Source: Eubacteriales bacterium
Lineage (GTDB): Bacteria; Bacillota; Clostridia; Christensenellales; Aristaeellaceae
Assembly (NCBI GenBank): GCA_028701335.1
Contig: JAQVQY010000012.1
Location: 1 to 35,428, forward strand
DNA: 35,428 nt
Direction of reading: 5' to 3'
Below the pieces are notes generated by a model, which searched no databases, was not told where the DNA came from, and saw only the letters and a list, made by a program, of their open reading frames with translations. The position numbers and the translations under genes are program-made. This document shows, piece by piece, positions 27,337-34,600 of this stretch. How positions within the stretch are numbered: the first letter of the stretch is position 1; each line of letters starts with the position of its first letter.

Positions 27337-27616
27337 CCCGCTTCACCAGCCTTGGCCCGTACTTGATCTGCCGGCGCAACAGGGCGATAACCTCTTCACC
27401 TACTGGATTTTCCAGTTCCCGCTCGAGCTGCCGCTGTTTCACCACCCGATCCAAGCAAGCCTCATCCCGGCACACATAGGCACCGCGGCCTGATTTTTTC
27501 CCGGTGAAATCGATGGCTATTTCGCCTTCCGGGCTTCGCACCACGCGCAGAAGCTCCCGCTTTGGTTTCATCTCACGGCAGCCAACGCACATGCGCATGG
27601 GTGTCTTTTTGGGCAT
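27329..27616 (-). CDS. ylxR: YlxR/RnpM (DUF448) RNA-binding protein
   Basis: A 95-residue basic protein of the YlxR family, reported in B. subtilis to modulate RNase P. Hallmarks are RMCVGCREMKPKRELLRVVR (Cys10 and Cys13) and the KSGRGAYVCRDEACLD loop (Gly-Arg-Gly-Ala-Tyr-Val and two further cysteines). GGAGGAGCG precedes the ATG, 27 bases after the nusA stop. This nusA-ylxR-ylxQ-infB order is standard in Bacillota. Confidence 0.93.
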   Translation of the reverse strand: MPKKTPMRMCVGCREMKPKRELLRVVRSPEGEIAIDFTGKKSGRGAYVCRDEACLDRVVKQRQLERELENPVGEEVIALLRRQIKYGPRLVKRDE

Positions 27617-27643
27617 CGCTCCTCCGTACTGCTTAATGGGCGC

Positions 27644-28783
27644 TTACTCCAATTCGTATCCCGGATCGGTCTCATCGCGGATTTGGGCAGTGGCCTCATA
27701 ACCCTGCTCCCGCAGAAGCTCCTCCACCTGGGTCTGGGATTTGATGTCGATCTTCCAACCGGTGAGTTTGGCGGCCAGGCGGGCATTCTGCCCCTCTTTG
27801 CCAATAGCCAGGGACAACTGCATGTCCGGCACCACCACACGGCAGATTTTCTCATCCTCAGAAATAAACACACTCACCACATGGGCGGGGTTTAAGGCAT
27901 TGGCCACAAACTCCGCGGGATCCGGCGACCACTTGATAATGTCGATTTTTTCATTTTTCAGCTCGCTTACCACTTTTTCCACCCGGGAACCGCGGGGACC
28001 CACGCAGGCGCCCACCGGATCAATCATCGGGTCCATGGAATATACGGCGATTTTGGTCCGGCTGCCCGGTTCCCTGGCGATGGAGCGGATTTGCACCACA
28101 CCTGTGGCGATTTCAGGCACTTCCATCTCAAACAGACGCTTCACCAGGCCTGGATGGATGCGGCTGACATACACCTGGGGGCTCCTGGAGAACTCGGAAC
28201 CCGAGCGTCGCACCTTCAGCACGTAGACCTTGATGTGGTCGCCCTCCCGATATTCCTCACGGGGCATAAATTCGTTGCTTTCCATGATGCCTTCGGTACG
28301 GCCCAGTTCCACATAAACGGCCTTGGGCTCAACGCGCTGCACGATGGCGGTAAGGATTTCGTTCTCCTTCTCAATATACTCGTCGTAAATTTTTCCGCGC
28401 TCCGCCTCCCTGATGCGCTGCACCAGCATCTGCTTGGCGGTCTGCGCTGCCACACGGCCAAAGTTATCAGGCGTTACATCAATTTCGACAATATCGCCGA
28501 TATGGAAATCCGGCCTGATCTCCAGCGCGTCTTCCAGGCTGATCTGCATTTCGGGCTCATCCACTTCCTCAGCCACCACCTTGCGAAGGTAGACCCTGGC
28601 CCCGTCCTTTCTGGTCAGGCGTACTGCCAGATTCTGAGTGGCGGAGTTTCCCTGCCGGTTTCCCCGGCGATAGGCTACTTTCAGGGCGTCTTCAATGGTA
28701 TCCACCAGTATTTCTTCGTCGATGTCCTTCTCCCGGGCCAGCATGGAAATGGCATCCATCAAATCTACTTTAGGGTTGCTCAT
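27644..28783 (-). CDS. nusA: Transcription termination/antitermination factor NusA
   Basis: Binds RNA polymerase and nascent RNA to control pausing and termination. It has 379 residues from the ATG at 28783, with AGGAGG nine bases upstream. The N-terminal domain (1-about 130) is followed by S1 (EGDHIKVYVLKVRRS) and two KH domains, including DPVGACVGPRGSRV and LAIGKEGQNARLAAKLTGWKI. It lacks the acidic C-terminal repeats of E. coli NusA, as usual in Gram-positive bacteria. Its start overlaps the end of rimP by 14 bases. Confidence 0.96.
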   Translation of the reverse strand: MSNPKVDLMDAISMLAREKDIDEEILVDTIEDALKVAYRRGNRQGNSATQNLAVRLTRKDGARVYLRKVVAEEVDEPEMQISLEDALEIRPDFHIGDIVEIDVTPDNFGRVAAQTAKQMLVQRIREAERGKIYDEYIEKENEILTAIVQRVEPKAVYVELGRTEGIMESNEFMPREEYREGDHIKVYVLKVRRSGSEFSRSPQVYVSRIHPGLVKRLFEMEVPEIATGVVQIRSIAREPGSRTKIAVYSMDPMIDPVGACVGPRGSRVEKVVSELKNEKIDIIKWSPDPAEFVANALNPAHVVSVFISEDEKICRVVVPDMQLSLAIGKEGQNARLAAKLTGWKIDIKSQTQVEELLREQGYEATAQIRDETDPGYELE

Positions 28784-29279
28784 AGCCAACCTCCTGTTCT
28801 GTAATCGTCTCGTCTTCAAGGATGCTCATGTCCACCACCCGGCGCACCACCGCAACATCCTTCCGGGGGAACAGTATCTCGCCCGCATCCGTCTCAATCA
28901 GGTAACCCGCGTCTGAAAGTCCCCTAAAAATGCCGGTATATGCTTTGCGGCCGTCACAGGTCTTATACAGGCGCAGCTCCACCATCTCTCCCAGGGCCCT
29001 TTTGGCGTCCCGGTCCGTTTTGATGGGGCGGTCAAGGCCGGGAGAACATACCTCCAGGAAATCATAGTCCAGGGCGTCAAGCTGCGGCTGCACCTCCCGG
29101 TGAAACCTCTCGCAGTCCGAAAGGGAGATGCCTTCGGGCTTGTCCAGAAAAAACCTGAGGTAAACCCCTGCGGGCTCCTTGTCCATGGTGACCCCCACCA
29201 AGTCATACCCAAAGTTGTTGGCGATTTTTTCACCAATCAACCCGGCTGCTTCCTCACCACCCGCGCGCTTCTTTGCCAT
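28770..29279 (-). CDS. rimP: Ribosome maturation factor RimP
   Basis: Helps assemble the 30S subunit. It has 169 residues from the ATG at 29279, chosen because AGAGGG lies just before it and similarity begins at IGEKIANNFGYDLVGV; the open frame continues upstream only as leader sequence. The central VEVCSPGLDRP-type motif appears as LEVCSPGLDRPIKTDRD, the hallmark of the family. The C-terminal SH3-like domain ends in GYEQP. First gene of the rimP-truB operon. Confidence 0.95.
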   Translation of the reverse strand: MAKKRAGGEEAAGLIGEKIANNFGYDLVGVTMDKEPAGVYLRFFLDKPEGISLSDCERFHREVQPQLDALDYDFLEVCSPGLDRPIKTDRDAKRALGEMVELRLYKTCDGRKAYTGIFRGLSDAGYLIETDAGEILFPRKDVAVVRRVVDMSILEDETITEQEVGYEQP

Positions 29280-29417
29280 CGTCCCTCTACATAGAAAAAG
29301 CGGGTACCAGCTGCATCCGGCAAGCATCGCAAAGGCGTTTGCCCGCAACGCGTGCCCCTTGCAGCTCCCACTCTTCGTTAAGCCCTTCTTTCTCTGGTAA
29401 ACTCCGGTTTCCCGGGG
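29280..29417 (-). ncRNA. Candidate structured leader of the rimP-nusA-infB operon
   Basis: About 138 bases lie between the predicted transcription start and rimP. Arms AGCTGCA (29309-29315) and TGCAGCT (29360-29366) can pair, extended by GGG/CCC outside. Inside, GGCAA (29319-29323)/TTGCC (29339-29343) and the competing GCAAA (29329-29333)/TTTGC (29338-29342) share the same 3' arm, so two folds exclude each other. That is the layout expected of a regulatory leader. A 48-codon open frame ending at 29287, with a CDAC motif, lies in the same stretch but has no good ribosome site and would begin at the -10 box. Confidence 0.35.
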
Positions 29418-29423
29418 AATACA

Positions 29424-29452
29424 AGTATACCATGAGATGTCCACACCCGCAA
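29424..29452 (-). promoter_or_regulatory. Putative promoter of the rimP-truB operon
   Basis: On the minus strand, TTGCGG (29452-29447), a 17-base spacer and TATACT (29429-29424), with TG one base before the -10 box. It sits about 145 bases upstream of the rimP ATG. Confidence 0.6.
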
Positions 29453-29498
29453 GCCACAAGCAGCAAATTCCCATAGTTCCGACCCTTCGAGGTCTTTG

Positions 29499-29527
29499 TT
29501 GCTGAAATTAGGGCAGTTTGGTATAGT
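29499..29527 (+). promoter_or_regulatory. Putative promoter of tyrS
   Basis: TTGCTG (29499-29504), a 17-base spacer and TATAGT (29522-29527), with TG one base before the -10 box as in the rimP promoter facing the other way. The -10 ends 32 bases before the tyrS ATG, leaving no room for a T-box leader, which many Bacillota tyrS genes have. Confidence 0.5.
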
Positions 29528-29559
29528 GTTTCCATAATACTTTGCGGAGGAAACGGCCC

Positions 29560-30786
29560 ATGCATGTCCTTGACACCCTGAAGGAACGAGGTTTTTTGGC
29601 GCAAATCACCTTTGAGGAAGCGCTTTATGAGCAGTTGGCAAAAGAGCCGACAGCCTTTTATATCGGCTTTGACCCCACGGCGGTCAGCCTGCACTTCGGA
29701 CACTTTATTCCCATCTTGGCTATGGCGCACATGCAAAAAGCCGGGCATATCCCCATCGCCCTGATTGGCGGGGGAACGGCCCGCATTGGTGACCCCAGCG
29801 GGCGGACTGACCTGCGCCGGATGATGGATGATAAGACCGTTGAGCACCACATCGCGGGCATCAAAGGCCAGATTGGCCGGTTCATTGATTTTGGGGATAA
29901 CAAGGCACTCGCCGCCAACAACGAGGACTGGCTGATGAACCTCAATTATATTGATTTTATCCGGGAAATCGGCGTACATTTCTCTGTAAACCGCATGATC
30001 GCCGCTGAATGCTACAAGCAACGCATGGAGCAGGGGCTCACCTTCCTTGAGTTCAACTATATGGTCATGCAGGCTTATGATTTCCTGGAGCTGTACCGCC
30101 GGCACAATTGCTTGCTTCAGATGGGCGGAGACGACCAGTGGAGCAACATGCTGGCCGGCGCTGATCTCATCCGCAGAATGGAGCGCAAGCAAGCCTACGC
30201 CTGCACTTTCAACCTTCTGATGAATTCTGAAGGGCAGAAAATGGGCAAGACGGCCCGGGGCGCCCTGTGGCTGGACGCGGAGCTTTGAAGCCCTTATGAG
30301 TTCTTCCAGTACTGGCGCAACATCGCCGATGCGGATGTCAGAAAAAGCCTGGCCATGCTCACTTTCCTCCCTATGAACGAGGTGAACCGCCTGGCAAGCC
30401 TTGAGGATTCCCAAATCAATGAAGCCAAGACGGTGCTGGCCTTTGAGACCACGAAGCTGGTTCATGGAGAAGCGGAGGCGCATAAGGCCATGGAAGCCTC
30501 CAGCGCCCTGTTCGCGGGAGGCGGCAGTATGGAGGATGTCCCCACTTTCCTGATCACAGCTCAGCAGCTGGAGGAGGACAGCCGACTGACCACCGTCCTC
30601 TTCCTCTGCGGCCTGTGCTCCAGCCGCTCGGACGCACGCAAAATGGTGCAGCAGGGCGCTGTGCTGGTCGGCGAGGATAAAATCACCGACACAGGCTTCA
30701 CACTGAGCGCTGATAACATTCCATCGGAAGGCCTGCTGCTGCGCCGGGGCAAAAAGCAGTACTGCCGGTTAATGGTTCAGCGTTGA
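29560..30786 (+). CDS. tyrS: Tyrosine-tRNA ligase interrupted by one in-frame TGA
   Basis: Charges tRNA-Tyr with tyrosine. The whole frame from the ATG at 29560 (GGAGG nine bases upstream) to the stop at 30784-30786 would make a 408-residue enzyme, the normal length. Before the TGA: the HIGH-type signature LHFGH, the tyrosine-binding region and the KMSKS-type loop KMGKT. Codon 243 (30286-30288) is TGA. The frame resumes at once with [11 protein letters not shown], a conserved TyrRS segment, and runs on to the S4 RNA-binding domain ([18 protein letters not shown]). Nothing is missing on either side, so one base explains it. A sequencing error, a recent nonsense mutation and recoding are all possible. 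The 242-residue product alone would lack the anticodon-binding parts. Confidence 0.9.
30286..30288 (+). other. In-frame TGA codon within tyrS
   Basis: Lies between LDAEL and SPYEF, where homologues usually read a threonine or similar residue just before SPYEF. TGA is the ordinary stop of ruvB, era, truB, apbE and livJ here, and Trp is written TGG, so a changed code is unlikely. A weak GGCG/CGCC hairpin (30314-30327) follows 25 bases later, but its loop lacks the features of a bacterial SECIS. Confidence 0.95.
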
Positions 30787-31442
30787 ACATCAAGCCGGAC
30801 TTCCTCACCCTGTCAAAACCTGCCGCCATCGAATATGTGGTGCAGAAAAGCCGCTTTATTGGCGCCGCTTCCCCGGTTTTTACCGAGGAGGAGGCGCTTT
30901 CCCATATTCGCCGGCAGCGGTCGGACTACAAGGCCGCCTCGCACTACTGCTACGCTTATATCATCGGGGATAACGCTGGCATCATGCGCTATCAGGATGA
31001 TGGCGAGCCCGGCGGCACCGCCGGCATGCCCATACTGGAAGCTCTCAGGCATCAGAAAATTGTGAACGCCTGTGTAGTGGTGACCCGCTACTTTGGCGGC
31101 ATCCTCCTGGGAGCAGGCGGCCTGACCCGTGCCTACAGCCATACAGCCAGCGAAGCGATCAAGGCCGCGGGACTGGCATTGGTGGAGCAGAGCATACGGC
31201 TTACGGTCCTGGCAGGCTACCCGCATTGGGACAAACTGGAATACCTGCTCAGCCAGCGGCCGGTTATGCAGGTGGAAAAGGAATTTTCCACACAGGTATT
31301 GGTGTCCATGGTTGTCAGGCAAAAAGAAGCCCCGGCGCTTGCCCGGGAGATGATGGACATCACCATGGGGACAGCGAACGTTGAGTTCAGCAATCCTTTC
31401 CCCTGGCAGTGGCCCGTGGCGGATGAATCATTAAACCTATAG
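30783..31442 (+). CDS. yigZ: YigZ/IMPACT family protein (UPF0029)
   Basis: A 219-residue cytoplasmic protein of the YigZ family, related to eukaryotic IMPACT; its biochemical role is not settled. The N-terminal UPF0029 domain shows VVQKSRFIG, DDGEPGGTAGMPILEAL and VVVTRYFGGILLGAGGLTRAYS, all conserved. The C-terminal DUF1949-like domain follows from about residue 135. The start is TTG at 30783, overlapping the tyrS stop (TTGA); its ribosome site is weak, so translation may depend on ribosomes finishing tyrS. The stop overlaps the end of the opposite-strand HAD gene by six bases. Confidence 0.92.
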   Translation: MNIKPDFLTLSKPAAIEYVVQKSRFIGAASPVFTEEEALSHIRRQRSDYKAASHYCYAYIIGDNAGIMRYQDDGEPGGTAGMPILEALRHQKIVNACVVVTRYFGGILLGAGGLTRAYSHTASEAIKAAGLALVEQSIRLTVLAGYPHWDKLEYLLSQRPVMQVEKEFSTQVLVSMVVRQKEAPALAREMMDITMGTANVEFSNPFPWQWPVADESLNL

Positions 31443-32261
31443 GCAAAAACGATGGATGGCCTCTGCCACACCGTCATCCATATTGGATGCGGTCAGATGA
31501 ATGGCGGCATCCTTTGCCGCTTGGGCGGCATTCCCCATGGCAACGCTGATGCCGGCGTATTCCAGCATGGGCACGTCATTGAGCTGATCACCCAAAGCCA
31601 GAATATGCTCAGGCCGGATATTCAGCCTTTCCGCCAGGTCCCTCAGGCCGGTGCCTTTGGAAATGTTGGCGGGCATAATTTCAATGTTGTTGATACTGGA
31701 CTGGGTGAGAGAATACTGAGGTACACAGTCAAGCGCGTCGCTGATTTCCGCCAGGCTGTGCCCGCTTTCGCTGCGGTAAACATAGAATTTGTATATGGGA
31801 TGGTTCACCGCGTCCAGGCATGCTTCCCGGCCGTAATAATATTTGACACGGTCTTTGATCTCTTTTCTGTCGATGAAGTCAGTTTCAGAATGATGCCGTG
31901 TTTTTTTATATCTGGAATATACGGCGTCTCTGGCGAAGATGAAATAGCCTTCGCCAAGGTCCTCCAGCACATCGACAGCGCACTGAGCCGTTTCCTTAGT
32001 CATCAGGTGTTCCGTCAGGACACTGCCCAGGGGCTTGTCAGAAATGACACAGCCGTTCAGGCTGATAATGGGTCCATCAATCCCCGCGTCCAGCATCACC
32101 ATGGAAGCATCATCAGGAAATCGCCCGGTGGATGCGGCAAAGTGGATTCCCTTCGCGCGGGCTTGCTGTATGGCGTACGCCGTGCGCGGAGAGACCTGCG
32201 AATGTTCGTTCAGCAGCGTTCCATCCATGTCTGCGGCAATCAGCCGCACCACAGGTTTCAT
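31437..32261 (-). CDS. Cof-type HAD-IIB phosphatase
   Basis: A haloacid-dehalogenase-type sugar phosphatase of 274 residues from the ATG at 32261. Motif I is AADMDGTLL with both aspartates, motif II ASTGR, and motifs III/IV are in the Lys of ISKGTGL and LGDQLNDVPML. The C2-type cap lies between residues about 85 and 190. Substrates of such enzymes are usually phosphosugars or flavin and PLP phosphates, and cannot be read from the sequence. Only a G-rich stretch precedes the start, so translation is probably coupled to the RluD-family gene that ends 22 bases upstream. Confidence 0.92.
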   Translation of the reverse strand: MKPVVRLIAADMDGTLLNEHSQVSPRTAYAIQQARAKGIHFAASTGRFPDDASMVMLDAGIDGPIISLNGCVISDKPLGSVLTEHLMTKETAQCAVDVLEDLGEGYFIFARDAVYSRYKKTRHHSETDFIDRKEIKDRVKYYYGREACLDAVNHPIYKFYVYRSESGHSLAEISDALDCVPQYSLTQSSINNIEIMPANISKGTGLRDLAERLNIRPEHILALGDQLNDVPMLEYAGISVAMGNAAQAAKDAAIHLTASNMDDGVAEAIHRFCL

Positions 32262-32283
32262 TGCAGTTTGGCCCCCCGTTTCA

Positions 32284-33135
32284 TCAAAATGGCGCGGACA
32301 CAGCAAAGTGCCTGCCCCGAAGGGATTCTACCCCGCCGGCCTCGGGAAAGGCAAGGGACACGGCGCAGAGTCTCAGCCCCGGCTGCCCGTGGGATCGATT
32401 AAAGGCACGGTCGCCGTAAGCGTCATCGCCCAGAATGGGATGCCCTATATATGCCAGATGGGCACGGATCTGATGTGTGCGTCCGGTATAAAGCCTTACT
32501 TCAAGCCGGGAAACATCGCCTGCCGCCAGCACCTTGTATCCTGTGATTATTTCGCGGGACCGGGGTGTTGCCATGTCTGTGATCCGCACCCGTGACTTTT
32601 TTGCGTTCTTTTCAAGCCAGGCACGCAGTACCCCTTCCGGCGGCCGGGGGTTGCCGCGTACCAGGCACTCATATAGCTTGATGACCTCCCGATCCTTGAA
32701 TGCTTTTTTTGCGGCGGTTCCGGAGGCCTCATCCTTTGCTATGAGGCACAGCCCGCTGGTCTGGTTATCCAGTCTGTGGCACAGCACAGGCGTATAGAGT
32801 TCTCCGGCGTGCTGTTGTGCCCACGTGATCAGTGAAAGCCCGCCCCCCGCATTCCGGTCGGTGTTGACACCGGCTGGTTTGTTTACAATCAGGCAGTGTT
32901 CATCTTCATATACAATGGGAATCTCCCGCATCCCATGGGGTGTGTAAATAATGACCTTATCCCCGGCTTTGACCCGCGTGTTCCCGCTCGCTCTTACGCC
33001 GTTTACCAGCACATCCCTTTTTCGCAGCGCTTCCCATATGGCATGCTCCGGCAGCAGCGGCAAAGCCCTCCTCAGGCTTTTGGCCAGGGTATCCTTACCC
33101 GCTTTCTCCCCAATTGTCGCGGTATACCTGTTCAT
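32284..33135 (-). CDS. RluA/RluD-family RNA pseudouridine synthase
   Basis: A 283-residue pseudouridine synthase. An S4-like RNA-binding region (about 10-65, LRKRDVLVNGVRA) is followed by the catalytic domain with HRLDNQTSGLCL, whose aspartate is the nucleophile, and RTHQIRAHLAYIGHPILGD. Which rRNA or tRNA uridine it modifies is not clear; it is shorter than typical RluD. GGAGG lies eight bases before the ATG at 33135; an ATG four bases earlier is out of frame. With psuK/psuG and truB the window both makes and recycles pseudouridine. Confidence 0.92.
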   Translation of the reverse strand: MNRYTATIGEKAGKDTLAKSLRRALPLLPEHAIWEALRKRDVLVNGVRASGNTRVKAGDKVIIYTPHGMREIPIVYEDEHCLIVNKPAGVNTDRNAGGGLSLITWAQQHAGELYTPVLCHRLDNQTSGLCLIAKDEASGTAAKKAFKDREVIKLYECLVRGNPRPPEGVLRAWLEKNAKKSRVRITDMATPRSREIITGYKVLAAGDVSRLEVRLYTGRTHQIRAHLAYIGHPILGDDAYGDRAFNRSHGQPGLRLCAVSLAFPEAGGVESLRGRHFAVSAPF

Positions 33136-33346
33136 TCATTCAGCCTCCATATGCCTATAAACGCGCTTCTTCTTCAATGATACCATACGGCGGGATGTCA
33201 TTAGTGGTTTATTATATTCTGCCTTTTGCATCAACCATCACAAAAACAACGGAAATACACCCAATTACTTGTATATTCATTCAACATTCCGTATTCTGTC
33301 ATGCAATCGCAGACATGCGGGAAAACAAAAAGGAGGTCAGGATGTC
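33136..33346. promoter_or_regulatory. Divergent intergenic region, AT-rich, with livJ promoter
   Basis: This 211-base gap is the most AT-rich part of the window. On the plus strand, TTGTAT (33269-33274), a 17-base spacer and TATTCT (33292-33297) form a promoter for livJ, with AGGAGG at 33331-33336 ten bases from its ATG. On the minus strand TATAAT (33226-33221) may be the -10 of the pseudouridine synthase gene, but no -35 at normal spacing is clear. No other gene is seen here. Confidence 0.5.
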
Positions 33347-34480
33347 ATGAAGAAAAGGTCTTTCTTGTCCCTGCTGTTCATGGTGGTACTCGTTCTTTCA
33401 TCTTTCGCTCCGGCGATGGCTGAGGAAGTCATCAAAATTGGAGGCATCGGCGTCCTGTCCGGCCCGTATGCCCAGTATGGCATTGCCTGCAAGGAAGGCA
33501 TGGACCTGTATATTGACCAGCTCAACGCCAATGGTGGTGTGCTGGGCAAGCAGGTAGAGTTCATCTGGGAGGATACTGAGGGTGATGTCACCAAGGCCAT
33601 CAATGCTTTTAACAAGCTGGTGGACAATGACGGAGTCGTGGCCCTCCTTGGCGCCGTGTTGAGCGGAGAAACCAAGGTGGTCGCTGAGTTCTCCGAAACC
33701 ATCGGCATCCCCCAAATCACCCCGTCATCCACAGCATATGATGTAACCACCGGGCGGCCCAATGTGTTCCGGACCTGCTTCCTTGATCCGGTGCAGGCGG
33801 TGGCCATTGCCCGCTACGTTGCCGAAGAAGGCTACAAGAACCCGGCCGTTTTGTATGACAAAGCAACCGAATACTCAAAAGGCCTTTATGACTCCTTTAC
33901 AGCCGAATGCGAGGCCCAGGGCATTCCTGTGGTGGCTGCTGAATCCGCCGCTTATGGCGATGTGGACTATAAAACGCAGTTGACCACCATCAAAAACGCC
34001 AACCCCGATTGCGTTTTCCTCCCCTACTATGGCAGTGACGCCGCGATGATCCTGGCTCAGGCCAAGGAACTGGGGCTGGATGTGAAGTTTTTTGGCGCTG
34101 ACGGCATTGCCGACATCGTGGATGTCGTGAGTGACAAGGCACTACTGACCAACCTGGAATACACCGATCACTTCTCTATCGGAGCCCAGAACGAAATGGC
34201 TGTTAAGTTTGTGGAACACTACAAGGAAAAGTATGGCAAGGAACCCGCCATTTCCTTCAGCGCCACCGGTTATGACGCGGCTTTGGTGCTCTTCACTGCC
34301 ATTGAAAAAGCCGGCAGCACCGATTACCAGGCGGTTGTGGATGCCATCAAAGCCACGGATGTGAACGCGGTAAGCGGCAGCATCAAGTTTGATGACCACA
34401 ACGACCCCATCAAGAGCATCTTCTTCCAGACCTTTGATGACCAGGGAAATAAGGTGTTCGTCAAGCAGCTTGACCCGTGA
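33347..34480 (+). CDS. livJ: Branched-chain amino acid ABC transporter, substrate-binding protein
   Basis: An extracellular solute-binding protein of the LivJ type, 377 residues, delivering leucine, isoleucine, valine or related compounds to the LivH/LivM permease. The signal peptide (1-25, ending APAMA) lacks a lipobox cysteine, unusual for a Gram-positive binding protein. Mature family stretches: IKIGGIGVLSGPYAQYG, LVDNDGVVALLGAVLSGET, ITPSSTA, RTCFLDPVQA and ATGYDAALVLFTAI. The ATG at 33347 has AGGAGG upstream; a three-codon ATG-TCA-TGA lies just before it. The exact ligand is not readable. Confidence 0.94.
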   Translation: MKKRSFLSLLFMVVLVLSSFAPAMAEEVIKIGGIGVLSGPYAQYGIACKEGMDLYIDQLNANGGVLGKQVEFIWEDTEGDVTKAINAFNKLVDNDGVVALLGAVLSGETKVVAEFSETIGIPQITPSSTAYDVTTGRPNVFRTCFLDPVQAVAIARYVAEEGYKNPAVLYDKATEYSKGLYDSFTAECEAQGIPVVAAESAAYGDVDYKTQLTTIKNANPDCVFLPYYGSDAAMILAQAKELGLDVKFFGADGIADIVDVVSDKALLTNLEYTDHFSIGAQNEMAVKFVEHYKEKYGKEPAISFSATGYDAALVLFTAIEKAGSTDYQAVVDAIKATDVNAVSGSIKFDDHNDPIKSIFFQTFDDQGNKVFVKQLDP

Positions 34481-34498
34481 TCCAAAATCGGCCTCAGG

Positions 34499-34526
34499 AA
34501 GGGGAGGAAAAACTATCCTCCCCCTT
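34499..34526 (+). terminator. Stem-loop between livJ and livH
   Basis: AAGGGGAGGA (34499-34508) pairs with TCCTCCCCCTT (34516-34526), with one bulged C, and is followed by CTTGTTGTTT, only partly T-rich. It looks like a partial terminator or a 3' stabiliser that would let livJ be expressed above the permease genes. Confidence 0.65.
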
Positions 34527-34600
34527 CTTGTTGTTTATGCGGTTTATGGCTACACTGTGGGGCAGGCAGCACGCCCTGGCATGAGGAAGGTGGTGGAGCA

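Noticed and set aside
30314-30327. Hairpin downstream of the tyrS TGA as a selenocysteine insertion element
   Set aside because: Only four base pairs, loop without the expected G/U bases; too weak to support selenocysteine.
29287-30483. A 398-codon open frame on the minus strand across tyrS
   Set aside because: It is antisense to tyrS in a codon-biased region, has no ribosome site and no recognisable domain. Only its last 48 codons, in the rimP leader, were kept as a remote possibility.
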